A stretch of DNA of 64,000 bases from Saccharicrinis sp963663905 (GCA_963663905.2 OY760657.1:6024413-6088412); one strand, 5' to 3'. Positions 36,477-45,791 are shown, numbered from the stretch's first letter. Numbers and translations: made by a program. Notes: generated by a model not told the origin, from the sequence alone.

Positions 36477-37328
36477 ATGATAGATTTACATACACATACA
36501 ACAACTTCAGATGGAACATTAACTCCCAAAGAGTTGATTCAACTGGCAAAAGAAACAGGCCTGACGGCAATGGCAATTACAGATCACGATACAATTGCAG
36601 GACTGGATGAGGCGCAGACTGAAGCTGATAAACTAGGGGTTAATCTTATCAATGGAATAGAATTTAGTACAGCATTTGGTGAAAACCGCCTTTTACATAT
36701 ATTAGGTATTGGAATAGATCCTCGAAATGAACGATTTCTGCAGATATATAAAAGCTTCCGTGAAAGAAGATCAGAAAGACTTACTTTGGTTTTTGAAAAG
36801 CTACGTTGTTTAGGTGTTGAAATTGATCGCAAATTGGTACAGCCATTTATTTCAGGTGGTTATATGGACAGGCAGGCAATTGCTAAATATCTTGTTGCAA
36901 AAGGATATACAAAAACAGTCAAAGATTCCTGGATAAATTATTTGGATAAGGTTAGTTATTTCGATGGAGAATTAATAAAACCAGAAGATGCTTTTAATGC
37001 CATTCATGCAGCTGGTGGAAAAGCTTTTTTAGCTCACTTTCATTTAAATATTGGTTTTAAAGGATATTCCGAAACTGAAATTGATGAATATCTAAACACA
37101 TTAAAAGAGTTGGGCCTCGATGGAATGGAATACTATTATCCATCTTTTTCAGAGGATGATACATTACGCTGTGCCGGATATATTGAAAAATTTAATTTTA
37201 TTAAATCAGGAGGATCCGATTTTCATGGTTCAACCAGGGCACATATAAAACTAGGCATTGGAGAAGGAGATTTTAATGTTCCGGATGAATTACTGGAAAA
37301 TATATTATCAGAAAAAACAGTTTTTTGA
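36477..37328 (+). CDS. PHP-domain phosphoesterase (TrpH/RNase AM-like)
   Basis: A 283-residue metal-dependent phosphoesterase. The N-terminus MIDLHTHTTTSDGTL supplies the first PHP metal ligands (H5, H7), followed by ITDHDTIAGL and GIEFST. FLAHFHLN, with the C-terminal GGSDFHG, completes the usual ligand set. A short inserted helical domain lies in the middle, as in 3',5'-nucleotide bisphosphate phosphatases that degrade pAp and trim RNA 5' ends. The upstream AGGAGATATC provides a clear ribosome-binding-like site, rare in this window. The family is firm; the exact substrate is not. Confidence 0.85.
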   Translation: MIDLHTHTTTSDGTLTPKELIQLAKETGLTAMAITDHDTIAGLDEAQTEADKLGVNLINGIEFSTAFGENRLLHILGIGIDPRNERFLQIYKSFRERRSERLTLVFEKLRCLGVEIDRKLVQPFISGGYMDRQAIAKYLVAKGYTKTVKDSWINYLDKVSYFDGELIKPEDAFNAIHAAGGKAFLAHFHLNIGFKGYSETEIDEYLNTLKELGLDGMEYYYPSFSEDDTLRCAGYIEKFNFIKSGGSDFHGSTRAHIKLGIGEGDFNVPDELLENILSEKTVF

Positions 37329-37670
37329 GAGAAGTAGTACGTTTACTTTCCATTTCTTAAATCAATCCAACCCTAAAATGTAGGTTTAATCCTGCATTGT
37401 CTATCAATATAATGGCATCTTGTATCCAATCTTCGTTGAGTTTATTATTATCATCAGAAGATATTTATCTCCTTCAAAAATACTATATCTCGCCATAAAT
37501 TAACTATTTCCTGCCATACCCCAATAGATTGACATTGATATTCCGATTAAAATCATCTTGCTTTAAATAATTTGAACAAGCAATAATTTATATGGTTCTT
37601 ATATTGATACATATAGTCAATTTCTATCGCATAGTATCAAAGATTGTCAACATATAAAAACATTTATAAT
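37329..37670 (+). other. 342-nt intergenic stretch with a possible gene remnant
   Basis: There is no gene on the + strand. It is A+T-rich and without a strong terminator or a clear promoter for the aldo/keto reductase gene. On the - strand a short coding-like fragment is readable at about 37357-37464. Confidence 0.45.
37357..37464 (-). pseudogene. Possible remnant of a protein-coding gene (C-terminal fragment)
   Basis: On the - strand about 35 codons stay open and end in TAA at 37357-37359, reading EDWIQDAIILIDNAGLNLHF then RVGLI. The composition looks protein-like, with an amphipathic helix, but there is no start codon and several in-frame stops lie just upstream. It may be the tail of a decayed gene, or chance. 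Confidence 0.25.
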
Positions 37671-38618
37671 ATGAGTGATAAAATAAAAATAAGTAACACA
37701 GATTTAGAAGTCAGTAGTATTAATTTTGGAGGTAATGTTTTTGGCTGGACATTAGATGAGGCAAAATCATTTGAAATATTGGATGCTTTTGTTGCCGAAG
37801 GATTAAATTTTATTGATACAGCCGACACTTATCCTTGGTGGGTAAATGGTAAAGGAGGAACTTCGGAAACCTTTATTGGAAACTGGATGAAACAAAGAGG
37901 TAATCGTAAGGATTTGGTTATTGCTACTAAAGTAGGATCGGAAACTAAAGAACATGGTTTTGATGTTAGCAAAAAGCATATTCTTAAATCAGTAGATGAA
38001 TCTCTGCAACGCTTACAAACTGATTACATCGACTTGTATTATACACACTTCGATGATGAAAAAACACCACTTGAAGAAACATTAGCAGCCTACGATGAAA
38101 TTGTAAAGGCTGGTAAAGTACGTTATATTGCCGCATCAAATATCTCTCCTGAAAGATTAATTCAATCTTTTGAAGTATCAGAGAAAAATGGTTTTCCAAA
38201 ATATGTTGCTCTTCAACCGCATTATAACCTGCTGGAAAGAGAAAAATATGAAAAAGAATACTTGCCAATAGTTGAAAAATACAACTTAACTGTTTTCCCA
38301 TATTGGTCTTTGGCAGCAGGTTTCTTAACCGGTAAATACCGATCAGAGGATGATTTAAGTAAGAGTATTCGAGGTGAAGGTGTAAGAAAATATCTAAATG
38401 CAAAAGGACTTGCTGTTATTGATGCTTTAGATACGGTTTCTGCTAAATATAATTCGAATCCGGCAACTGTAGCTTTAGCTTGGTTAATAGCACAACCACA
38501 TATAGGAGCTCCTATTGTTAGTGCCACAAGTGCATCGCAGTTAGAAACTTTATTTGCCGCTCCAAAATTAAAATTGGATAAAGAAGATCTTGAATTGCTT
38601 GATAAAGCAAGTAAATAG
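37671..38618 (+). CDS. Aldo/keto reductase
   Basis: A 315-residue NADPH-dependent oxidoreductase. The N-terminal block GLNFIDTADTYPWW holds the catalytic Asp and Tyr, VIATKVGS the Lys, and LYYTHFDDE the His of the AKR tetrad. APIVSATSASQLETL near the C-terminus is the cofactor-binding segment. The frame extends to a TTG at 37644, but the ATG at 37671 starts the usual MSDKIKISNTDLEVS N-terminus and is preferred. It is a single-gene unit with a strong terminator. Substrate unknown; such enzymes reduce aldehydes or act on sugars. Confidence 0.9.
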   Translation: MSDKIKISNTDLEVSSINFGGNVFGWTLDEAKSFEILDAFVAEGLNFIDTADTYPWWVNGKGGTSETFIGNWMKQRGNRKDLVIATKVGSETKEHGFDVSKKHILKSVDESLQRLQTDYIDLYYTHFDDEKTPLEETLAAYDEIVKAGKVRYIAASNISPERLIQSFEVSEKNGFPKYVALQPHYNLLEREKYEKEYLPIVEKYNLTVFPYWSLAAGFLTGKYRSEDDLSKSIRGEGVRKYLNAKGLAVIDALDTVSAKYNSNPATVALAWLIAQPHIGAPIVSATSASQLETLFAAPKLKLDKEDLELLDKASK

Positions 38619-38642
38619 AAAGACATTAATAGCTTATTAAAG

Positions 38643-38680
38643 TCCCCTTTACATTTTATGTGAAGGGGATTTTTATTTTT
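38643..38680 (+). terminator. Intrinsic terminator after the aldo/keto reductase gene
   Basis: A 12-bp stem, TCCCCTTTACAT/ATGTGAAGGGGA, with one G-T pair and a 3-nt loop is followed by TTTTTATTTTT. Confidence 0.9.
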
Positions 38681-38703
38681 TAGTGTTTTGTGTTGTCTTT
38701 TGT

Positions 38704-38711
38704 TATATTTG
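38704..38711 (+). promoter_or_regulatory. Possible -7 element upstream of the ExbD-like lipoprotein gene
   Basis: TATATTTG fits TAnnTTTG exactly, 49 nt before the start codon and just after the preceding terminator. The upstream region is T/G-rich but has no TTG at the ideal spacing. Confidence 0.4.
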
Positions 38712-38760
38712 AATTACATAGAATTAAAGAATTTACCTCGTTTAAAACCACACCTGAAAT

Positions 38761-39864
38761 ATGAGATTTATCAAAAGAAATGAACTGCTTCTGCTAATTA
38801 TTATAGCAATCTGTTACTCTTGTTGTAATAACAATAACAAGATAAAAGGTAAATGGATTGAAGCCGATAATTTTCAAGGTTATGTAACATTAGATATTGG
38901 AGATTTTACTTATCGATTTAGACATGATAATTGGTCAGGAGAAAGACTTTATCATATCGTTGAGGATACCATTTATAATAATGGGATTAATAGAATAAAT
39001 AAATCAATATTTAAAGTAGAGGGGGGTAAATTATCTTTTTATGAGTTAGATAGCTTAAATCCAGTAATTACATACGAGAGAAATACATATAAAGATCTTG
39101 TTGATTATTTCAATTCAAAAAAGAACACATCCATTCAATTACCACACCTTGATATTAAAAAAGATAATTATGAAAATTCTTATGAGAATACGCTTTATGC
39201 AGATTATAAAAACGATAAATTGGAATTCTATGTCAATGGAACTACACATGAAATCAATGATACTTCATACTTTAGTTTAAGTAACTTTCATAATACAAAA
39301 AGCCAACTTATTATTGATGAAGAATTGCCAGTAGAATTACTAAATCAGATTAAAACAGAATTAAGAAAAGCACAAATGAATTCAATTGCTTATACTGTTT
39401 ATAATCAAAAAGACACCATAAGTCATATTGGTTTTTTATTACCTGCAATTGAATTGCCAGGTCTTCCTTTGCCTCCGATAATGCCTGAACGTTTTGACAA
39501 TACCAAAATAGAAAATATTGTTATTGAAATTTATTCTGATTCATTGCTTGTAAATGCTTCGAAAGTGAATAATAATATCTTTAGGGAAGAGGTTAAAAGA
39601 CTGATTAAAGAAAAAAAATACGGAGTAGTTCGATTGTATTATGATGAATCACTTAGATATAAAACATATATAAACTATTTGTACAAAATTCAAAAAGCAT
39701 ACTATGAACTGAGAAATGAGTTAGCCAGTGAAAAGTATAATATCGACAGTTATTTAGATTTAGATCGCGATGAAATGAATGAGGTTAGAAATACATATCC
39801 AATGAAAATTCATGAAATAGATAAAATAGAGCTTAATGAATTACTTGACAAACATCTTTACTAA
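38761..39864 (+). CDS. Hypothetical lipoprotein with possible ExbD-like domains
   Basis: A 367-residue protein whose signal ends in a Cys pair (CYSCC, about 19-22). After an N-terminal beta-rich part (about 25-105), residues about 180-225 (QLIIDEELPVELLNQIKTEL) and about 260-330 (ENIVIEIYSDSLLVNASKVN then VVRLYYDESLRYKTYINYLY) follow the strand-helix-strand pattern of ExbD/TolR periplasmic domains. ExbD normally has one membrane helix and no lipobox, so this would be an unusual carrier of the fold. The ExbD reading is tentative. The next gene follows within about 10 nt. Confidence 0.6.
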   Translation: MRFIKRNELLLLIIIAICYSCCNNNNKIKGKWIEADNFQGYVTLDIGDFTYRFRHDNWSGERLYHIVEDTIYNNGINRINKSIFKVEGGKLSFYELDSLNPVITYERNTYKDLVDYFNSKKNTSIQLPHLDIKKDNYENSYENTLYADYKNDKLEFYVNGTTHEINDTSYFSLSNFHNTKSQLIIDEELPVELLNQIKTELRKAQMNSIAYTVYNQKDTISHIGFLLPAIELPGLPLPPIMPERFDNTKIENIVIEIYSDSLLVNASKVNNNIFREEVKRLIKEKKYGVVRLYYDESLRYKTYINYLYKIQKAYYELRNELASEKYNIDSYLDLDRDEMNEVRNTYPMKIHEIDKIELNELLDKHLY

Positions 39865-39874
39865 CTTCTCTTTT

Positions 39875-40375
39875 ATGCAATTTAGAATAATTTTCATATT
39901 CATATTGTCCTTCATTGGTAATAATATTTTTTCTAAAAATATTCCTGAGTCTTTATTACAGTTTTTAAATGACAAACTATCCGGGTTATCAATAGTTTCT
40001 ACGGATGAATATGTGTCATATTGGAATGACTTTACAGATAAAGAGCAACAAATACCATATTTCTGTTCTGGAGATTTTAATGGAGATGATGAGGCAGATT
40101 ATGCAATTCTGTTTACAAACACAGTAAAGCAACTATACTTATATGCATTTTTAACGACCGATGATAGTTATAAAGAAATCTTGATTGATCAATTCGCCGA
40201 TACAAATGGAATGATTCAAATAATAGTAAAAACTCAACCTAAAGGAATATGGGAATCAATTGTTGATGAAATTACTGTACCAACCGAAGGCGTGTCTGTT
40301 GAGTTAATTGAAGAAAGTCTGAGCTGGTCGTATTATTATAAAGATGGCGTATTTATTCAGTTTTTATATGATTAG
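39875..40375 (+). CDS. Hypothetical secreted protein with VCBS/FG-GAP-like motif
   Basis: 166 residues from the ATG at 39875, which gives a clean signal peptide (MQFRIIFIFILSFIGNNIFS). An in-frame ATG at 39836 would overlap the previous gene by 29 nt and is less likely. A GDFNGDDEADYAIL segment resembles the Asp-rich calcium-binding loop of FG-GAP/VCBS repeats, but only one copy is present. Probably periplasmic and co-transcribed with the lipoprotein gene upstream. Function unknown. Confidence 0.6.
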   Translation: MQFRIIFIFILSFIGNNIFSKNIPESLLQFLNDKLSGLSIVSTDEYVSYWNDFTDKEQQIPYFCSGDFNGDDEADYAILFTNTVKQLYLYAFLTTDDSYKEILIDQFADTNGMIQIIVKTQPKGIWESIVDEITVPTEGVSVELIEESLSWSYYYKDGVFIQFLYD

Positions 40376-40624
40376 ATAATGTGATTATAATATGAAGTCT
40401 GGTCTGGGTAAAACACCAGTTAACAAAAAATATTTAGGAAAAATCTGTGTTATCTTATAAATACATAAGGATCATAAAATTAAAAGTTTTGTGATTAAGA
40501 AAAATATAATTAATATCGTAAGCTGAAATAAGAATTTAATAGTTCCTTTGTTGGAATAGAATTATACTTCCCCCAAACCACAATACAATTGGTATTGTAA
40601 TATTTTTACTAATAAAAATAAACT

Positions 40625-41035
40625 ATGAGAGCTTCTGTTTTAATTCTTTCAGTTCTTTTCATTACATGTACGTCAAAGCCGACTTTGGTGCATGATTCTA
40701 TTGGGGTATATGATAAATCAGGCGTACCTTTTAAATATGAAATTGAATATTCTATTACGGTTGGTGATAAGGATGATCATGATTATAAAGATCATATAAG
40801 GTATGAAGTTAATAAAATGATACAGCGTACCTTAAGCAGATTTGATTTGCATGATATAGCTATTGTAAAAAGAGACTCAATAGAGACTCTTACATTTAAA
40901 GCTATAAAGGAAAACATTTCATACGAATCCATTAAAATATCAGATGTTAAAGCACTTAATCTTTTAGTTGGAGAAAGTGTATACTATACCTATGTTAGCA
41001 GATATGGAAAGTTGGATAGGATAAAGAAAATGTAG
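40625..41035 (+). CDS. Small lipoprotein, possibly a minimal SPFH/Band 7-like domain
   Basis: A 136-residue lipoprotein (signal ending LFITC). Nearly the whole mature part follows the SPFH/prohibitin pattern: a YDKSGVPFKYEIEYSITVGD strand pair, a helix with TLSRFDLHD, an Arg-containing helix start (KRDSIETLTFKAIKENI), then SYESIKISDVKAL. SPFH proteins normally have a membrane anchor and a long coiled coil; here the coiled coil is missing. The assignment is by eye and tentative. It is isolated between two gaps of about 250 and 180 nt. Confidence 0.55.
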   Translation: MRASVLILSVLFITCTSKPTLVHDSIGVYDKSGVPFKYEIEYSITVGDKDDHDYKDHIRYEVNKMIQRTLSRFDLHDIAIVKRDSIETLTFKAIKENISYESIKISDVKALNLLVGESVYYTYVSRYGKLDRIKKM

Positions 41036-41212
41036 TAACAGAACTTGATAATTTGTACATTTAAACGCATTTGGTATAATAAACAATTTGTTGTATTACA
41101 AGATATAACCGCATGAAGCGAACATCTAAAAAAAACAATCTGTTATACTTGATGTAGATAATTAGATTTTTCTGAGAATTCCATACAACTATAAATAGCA
41201 AAAAAGAAACGC

Positions 41213-41986
41213 ATGAATACTTCAGGTAATATTGGTTTAGCTCTGGGAGGCGGAGCTGTTTTAGGAGCTGCACATGTAGGTGTGTTAAAAGCTATAGAAG
41301 AGTTAGGTATAAACCTAAGTTATTTAACAGGAACAAGTATTGGTGCTTTTGTTTCAGCTTTTTATGCTTTTGGTATTAAAAGTGACGAATTAGCAGAAAT
41401 AGCCAGAGAGTTAAAGTGGTTGGATATTACAAGAATTACCTTATCGAAATATGGATTGTTATCCAATGAAAAATTAGGCGAACTAGTCATTAAATACATA
41501 GGCGATAGAAATATTGAAGATGCAGATATTCCTTTAGCAATGTTAGCTACAGATATTGCCACAGGAGAGAGAGTTGTTATAGACAAAGGGCCTGTAGCCA
41601 GTGCAGTTATGGCGAGTACATGTATTCCCGGAATTTTTAAGCCTGTGGAAATTAATGGAAGATTGCTTGTTGATGGAGGGATTGTTGAAAATGTACCAAT
41701 TCAAGCGAATAGACAACTAGGTGCAGATTATATTATTGCAGTTGATTTAAATTCAAACCACAATACTAAAATGCCAGATAATATTCTGGACGTAATACTA
41801 AATAGCTTTCATTTTATAATGAAACAAACGGTAAAACCGCATACGAAAACAGCTGACTTGTTAATTGAACCAGACTTATCCGCTTTTAATATGTCAAATA
41901 TGAGTCAGGTTGAAGGTTTAATGGAAAAAGGCTATGAAGATGGAAAAGAATCTTTGAAAAAGCTAGTGTATCAAATCGCTCAATAG
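41213..41986 (+). CDS. Patatin-like phospholipase (RssA-type)
   Basis: A 257-residue serine hydrolase of the patatin family. The oxyanion loop GLALGGGAVLGAAHVG is at residues 7-22, the nucleophile Ser42 in GTSIG, and the second half of the dyad D154 in DGG (LLVDGGIVENVP). No signal peptide is present, so it is predicted to be cytoplasmic or membrane-associated. Size and motifs match RssA/YchK-type proteins and small acyl hydrolases. It is a single gene followed by convergent - strand genes. The lipid substrate is unknown. Confidence 0.9.
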   Translation: MNTSGNIGLALGGGAVLGAAHVGVLKAIEELGINLSYLTGTSIGAFVSAFYAFGIKSDELAEIARELKWLDITRITLSKYGLLSNEKLGELVIKYIGDRNIEDADIPLAMLATDIATGERVVIDKGPVASAVMASTCIPGIFKPVEINGRLLVDGGIVENVPIQANRQLGADYIIAVDLNSNHNTKMPDNILDVILNSFHFIMKQTVKPHTKTADLLIEPDLSAFNMSNMSQVEGLMEKGYEDGKESLKKLVYQIAQ

Positions 41987-42040
41987 ATCTTTTAACTCTA
42001 AAGACACAGCCTGCTAATACGATTGTTATCTGAACTTTGT

Positions 42041-42700
42041 TTATTTAAAGTTCTCAATAATGATTCGTTCACTAGGAATGTTAGAGTTCTTGAGCTTTAG
42101 AACCATACCTTCAACAAAGCGATTTGAACCACAAATAAAAAAATGACTATTCACGGAACTTTCTATTACATTATCCCAAACAGAATCTAATTGTTGTCTG
42201 TTAACTCGCCATTGTTGTTTATCAATTTTTTGCAATTCATCCTTATATATAAATTCATTTCTTGCAACGTGTAATAAACGCCATTCAAATTCAGGATTAT
42301 TTTTATTAATCTCCCTTATTAAAGATCTCATTGGAGTGATTCCAATACCTCCGGCAATAAATGTAATTGATTGATGAATATTTGGATCAATGATTAAGTT
42401 CCCATTAATTTTAAACCCTTTGATTATATCTCCGTTTTTTAATTGAAGCATTAACGATTTGTATAATGAAGACGAACTGGTATCCATTGTAAATTCAAGA
42501 TGCTTGTCACCTGGGCACGAAGAAAATGACATATGCCTTACTCTTTCTTTATCTCTGTTTTGAGATGGGAATCCCAGATGAATCCATTGCCCTGCAATAA
42601 ACTTAAAATCGGAGAGGGGCTTAAATTTAAAAGTGTAAATCTGATCGTGTTCTATTTGTTTGTCGATAAACTGAAAATCGAAAAATTTTATTGAGTTCAT
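42041..42700 (-). CDS. Ferredoxin-NADP reductase-like flavoprotein
   Basis: A 219-residue FAD/NAD(P)H oxidoreductase. An N-terminal FAD barrel carries GQWIHLGFP and RHMSFSS (the RxxS-type flavin motif), and a C-terminal NAD(P)-binding domain carries IAGGIGITPMRS and ICGSNRFVEGM. It has no 2Fe-2S domain. Such small FNR-like enzymes act as flavin, ferredoxin or ferric reductases. It lies 111 nt downstream of the His-rich protein gene on the same strand and is probably co-transcribed. The redox partner is unknown. Confidence 0.85.
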   Translation of the reverse strand: MNSIKFFDFQFIDKQIEHDQIYTFKFKPLSDFKFIAGQWIHLGFPSQNRDKERVRHMSFSSCPGDKHLEFTMDTSSSSLYKSLMLQLKNGDIIKGFKINGNLIIDPNIHQSITFIAGGIGITPMRSLIREINKNNPEFEWRLLHVARNEFIYKDELQKIDKQQWRVNRQQLDSVWDNVIESSVNSHFFICGSNRFVEGMVLKLKNSNIPSERIIIENFK

Positions 42701-42811
42701 TCTTGTTAAATTGTTTATTTGCTTTTTTATATTCTATTCGTTATTCCGATACAGAAATATTATTTGAACTGTATCGGAAAATTAAAAATAGACTGAATCA
42801 TGATAAGAGAA

Positions 42812-43372
42812 TTAATGATGAGAGTGATGATGCTTGTTCTTGCCATGTTTTGATTCTGATTTGCAATTTTTACCATGGCCCTTTTTCTTCAATTCATATT
42901 TCTTCATATGTTTTTCAAAATGAGGATCATATTCTCCATGTATGAGTTCAATTTTACTTTTATGAGGAGCATGTAACTTATGTTTTAGTGAATGATGCTT
43001 CATCTTTTCTTTATGCATAATACTTTTAACAGCTATACACACTTTATCCTCAGAAGAAATATCATTTAAGATCTCAATTCTTGAGTCCTTTTCATCTTTA
43101 ATAGATAGTTCAAGTTGTACCTTGTTTTCAGCTACTTCAATGTCTTTTACAATAAACTTAGCTTTTAAAGTTGTTTTACCAGTCTTTTCAATTGTTTCGT
43201 CGCTGTACTTTTTAAATTTTAAAAAATAACCAATTCTACATGCCTCAAAACCTTGACTTTCTTGGCCTTCAAGAGTTATTGAATATGTTTTTGGTGTAAG
43301 AACTTCCTTTTTTGTAATCGAGAAAATGCCTCGCATTTTGCCTGATTTTAACTTTATACTTTTATCTTTCAT
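42812..43372 (-). CDS. His-rich protein with possible flavin-barrel N-terminus
   Basis: A 186-residue protein. The first 120 residues form a beta-rich domain starting ITKKEVLTPKTYSITLEGQE, which recalls the flavin-binding barrel of siderophore-interacting proteins but is not a clear match. The last 65 residues are Lys/His-rich with about 17 His (HKLHAPHKSK, KHHHSHH), a likely metal-binding tail. No signal peptide. The pairing with an FNR-like gene and a divergent AraC regulator suggests metal or redox handling. Family not recognised with confidence. Confidence 0.65.
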   Translation of the reverse strand: MKDKSIKLKSGKMRGIFSITKKEVLTPKTYSITLEGQESQGFEACRIGYFLKFKKYSDETIEKTGKTTLKAKFIVKDIEVAENKVQLELSIKDEKDSRIEILNDISSEDKVCIAVKSIMHKEKMKHHSLKHKLHAPHKSKIELIHGEYDPHFEKHMKKYELKKKGHGKNCKSESKHGKNKHHHSHH

Positions 43373-43494
43373 TTGTTTTTGTATTTATAATTAATAATTG
43401 TTTGATACAAAGATGAAGAGTAAAAGATAAATTAGTCTGTAATTATTCTCCGATTTTCGGTATATTTTCACAGGGCACAAAAAAAAGGATTAAA

Positions 43495-44325
43495 ATGATA
43501 GATTCATTATACATAGCTAATATAGAATTTAATGAGAGTGATGAATTATTATCAGTAAAAGAGGAGCATGAAATTATTTATGTACAAGTAGGTGAAGGAA
43601 TATTTTATTCAGAAGAGGACCATATTCCTTTTTCTTCAGGGGATTTCTTTTTGATAAGAAAAGATCAGAGATACAAATTATCCTTTAATACAATTACAGA
43701 AATTTATCAGGTTAGGTTCAATGAGAAATTCAGATTGCAGTTAAAAGACCTGGTTCAGAATTCAAATGGATTGGCTACATCACCTGGAAAAACAAAATCT
43801 CCATTGAATAGAAAGGTTTCATTAAATAATGATGATCTGGAGTTAATTAATCAGCTGTTTAATACTTTAGTTTATTTATATACAGACTCTGAGAAAAACA
43901 TTAATCTGATATTTTATCATCTATTGTGTATCATTATGATATCAGAGCGTAATCTAACCTACCGACCATTAAAAAAGGATATTTCTCAGGACAAGATTAT
44001 TGTGCGTTCAATTATTAAGTATATAAGTAAGAATATAAAGAATCCTGAAAAATTAACGCTTCAGGTAATTGCAGATAATTTTAACTTCTCCATTAATAAA
44101 CTAGGGGCGTACTTTAAAAAAGAAACGAATCAATCTGTTAAGCAATATATTAATGCCTGTAAGATGGAAATAATTGGCGAAAAGATTATCAATAGTGAAA
44201 TATCATTCTCTGAGATTGCTTATGAATATGGTTTTGTAGATGAAAGTCATTTAAATAAAAACTTTAAAAAACAATTTGGCTATTCCCCATCTGAATATAG
44301 AAAACTGAAAAAGGAAACTTTATAA
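43495..44325 (+). CDS. AraC-family transcriptional regulator
   Basis: A 276-residue regulator with an N-terminal cupin-like sensing domain (about 1-90, SSGDFFLIRKDQRYKL) and two C-terminal helix-turn-helix motifs (about 170-275) ending in the family signature EIAYEYGFVDESHLNKNFKK and GYSPSEYRKLKK. It is divergent from the His-rich/FNR-like gene pair over a 122-nt gap and is followed by an exporter gene. This arrangement suggests control of one or both neighbours. The ligand is unknown. Confidence 0.9.
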   Translation: MIDSLYIANIEFNESDELLSVKEEHEIIYVQVGEGIFYSEEDHIPFSSGDFFLIRKDQRYKLSFNTITEIYQVRFNEKFRLQLKDLVQNSNGLATSPGKTKSPLNRKVSLNNDDLELINQLFNTLVYLYTDSEKNINLIFYHLLCIIMISERNLTYRPLKKDISQDKIIVRSIIKYISKNIKNPEKLTLQVIADNFNFSINKLGAYFKKETNQSVKQYINACKMEIIGEKIINSEISFSEIAYEYGFVDESHLNKNFKKQFGYSPSEYRKLKKETL

Positions 44326-44425
44326 AGGTTAATTCAATACCAATCTTGAGCAGAAAAATAACATCCTTAATAACTTGGAGATAACACTCTACATCACTAT
44401 TTATGCTTAATTAACTATCGTCTCG

Positions 44426-44456
44426 TTGTACGCATCATTTACCTCATTTACTTTTG
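44426..44456 (+). promoter_or_regulatory. Predicted promoter of the DHA1 exporter gene
   Basis: TTG (44426-44428), 20 nt, then TACTTTTG (44449-44456), a perfect fit to TTG-N19/21-TAnnTTTG. Transcription would start about 18 nt before the ATG at 44481. Confidence 0.6.
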
Positions 44457-44480
44457 CGTTTGTAATATAGATGTAAAATA

Positions 44481-45662
44481 ATGAAGAAGAGTTTAGTTCC
44501 TTTAGCTTTAGGAACCTTTGGTTTAGGTATAGCAGAATTTGTTATGATGAGCATTTTGCCATATGTAGCAAACGATATGTCTGTTAGTATTCCTTCTGCT
44601 GGTCATTTAATCTCAGCTTATGCCTTAGGAGTATGTGTTGGTGCTCCGGTTATGCTATTAAGTGCCCGAAAGTTTCCGCTAAAAAAAGTACTATTCTTTT
44701 TGATATTTCTTTATGCAATAGGTAATACTATGGCAGGATTGTCGCATAACTACTGGTTTATGTTGGCGATGCGATTTATTTCAGGATTACCACATGGTGC
44801 ATTTTTTGGAGTTGGTTCAATTGCTGCTGAAAAATTAGCGGATGAAGGTAAAAGCTCAAGTGCTTTAGCATTTATGGTATCAGGAATGACCATTGCTAAT
44901 TTAATTGGTGTGCCATTGGGTGCTTATATTTGTAATCATTTTTCGTGGAGATTTATTTTTTATATAACCGGAGCCTGGGGTGCTCTTAACCTGTTTTTCT
45001 TATTAAAATGGATGCCTTCAATTGCGCCTCTTCCTGATAGCGGATTAAAGGGGCAGTTTCGATTTCTTAAAAACACCGAGCCATGGCTTATTTTATTGGC
45101 AACAGGTTTGGGTAACTGTGGTATTTTTTGCTTTTACTGTTATATTGCTCCATTAATGACTGACATGTCTGGTTTTTCAGCCTCTGATATGACCTGGATT
45201 ATGGTTTTGAGTGGAATAAGTATGGTGTTGGGTAATATATTTGGAGGTAAATTATCAGATCGTTATCGTAGTGCATCTGTAGTCGCTTTTGCTTATTCAA
45301 TGGCAGCAGTGGCAATGGTTATTATTTTCTTATTACCATTTGTTTCATATTTATCTATAATTATGATGTGCATTTGCACCTGCTGTTTATTTATGGTAGG
45401 AGCCCCTAATCAGTTAATGGTTTTGCAGAATTCAAGAGGAGGAGAAATGATGGGCGCAGCTATGATTCAAATTGCATTTAATTTAGGAAATGCCTTAGGA
45501 TCATATAGTGGAGGTTTGTCAATAGATTACAATATGGGCGTAAATTATGCTTCTTTTATAGGTATGGGTTATTTAATTATAGCTGTTCTGTTTGTTATGT
45601 TGTTGCTTCGTCGTCAAAAGTTAAGAGAGCAATTAATTGTTAGTTCTGTATCTGGCAGGTAA
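44481..45662 (+). CDS. MFS transporter of the DHA1 family (AraJ-like)
   Basis: A 393-residue, 12-helix inner-membrane exporter. The start LVPLALGTFGLGIAEFVMMS and the helix-2 region SAGHLISAYALGVCVGAPV match AraJ/YdhP-type DHA1 drug or sugar exporters, and PHGAFFGVGSIAA is a conserved block of helix 4. It has its own promoter and is followed by a GyrI-like small-molecule-binding protein gene, an arrangement suggesting response to a toxic or signalling small molecule. The substrate is unknown. Confidence 0.88.
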   Translation: MKKSLVPLALGTFGLGIAEFVMMSILPYVANDMSVSIPSAGHLISAYALGVCVGAPVMLLSARKFPLKKVLFFLIFLYAIGNTMAGLSHNYWFMLAMRFISGLPHGAFFGVGSIAAEKLADEGKSSSALAFMVSGMTIANLIGVPLGAYICNHFSWRFIFYITGAWGALNLFFLLKWMPSIAPLPDSGLKGQFRFLKNTEPWLILLATGLGNCGIFCFYCYIAPLMTDMSGFSASDMTWIMVLSGISMVLGNIFGGKLSDRYRSASVVAFAYSMAAVAMVIIFLLPFVSYLSIIMMCICTCCLFMVGAPNQLMVLQNSRGGEMMGAAMIQIAFNLGNALGSYSGGLSIDYNMGVNYASFIGMGYLIIAVLFVMLLLRRQKLREQLIVSSVSGR

Positions 45663-45791
45663 GTTAGAATAGCCTTGTAATAAGGAGTTTGATGTGTAAT
45701 TATCAATGATTTAATCTATTTCGTTTAAATAATTCATGGGAAAAGATGGAATATTATTACCTTTCCGTTCTATTTTTCTAATGTATTATTG

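Noticed and set aside
37984..38626. Two long - strand frames of 139 and 134 codons
   Set aside because: Both are antisense to the aldo/keto reductase gene, which has all its family motifs; no start signal or family pattern was seen in them.
42691..42945. 84-codon + strand frame
   Set aside because: It is antisense to the His-rich tail gene and the gap before the FNR-like gene; the composition follows from the complementary codons.
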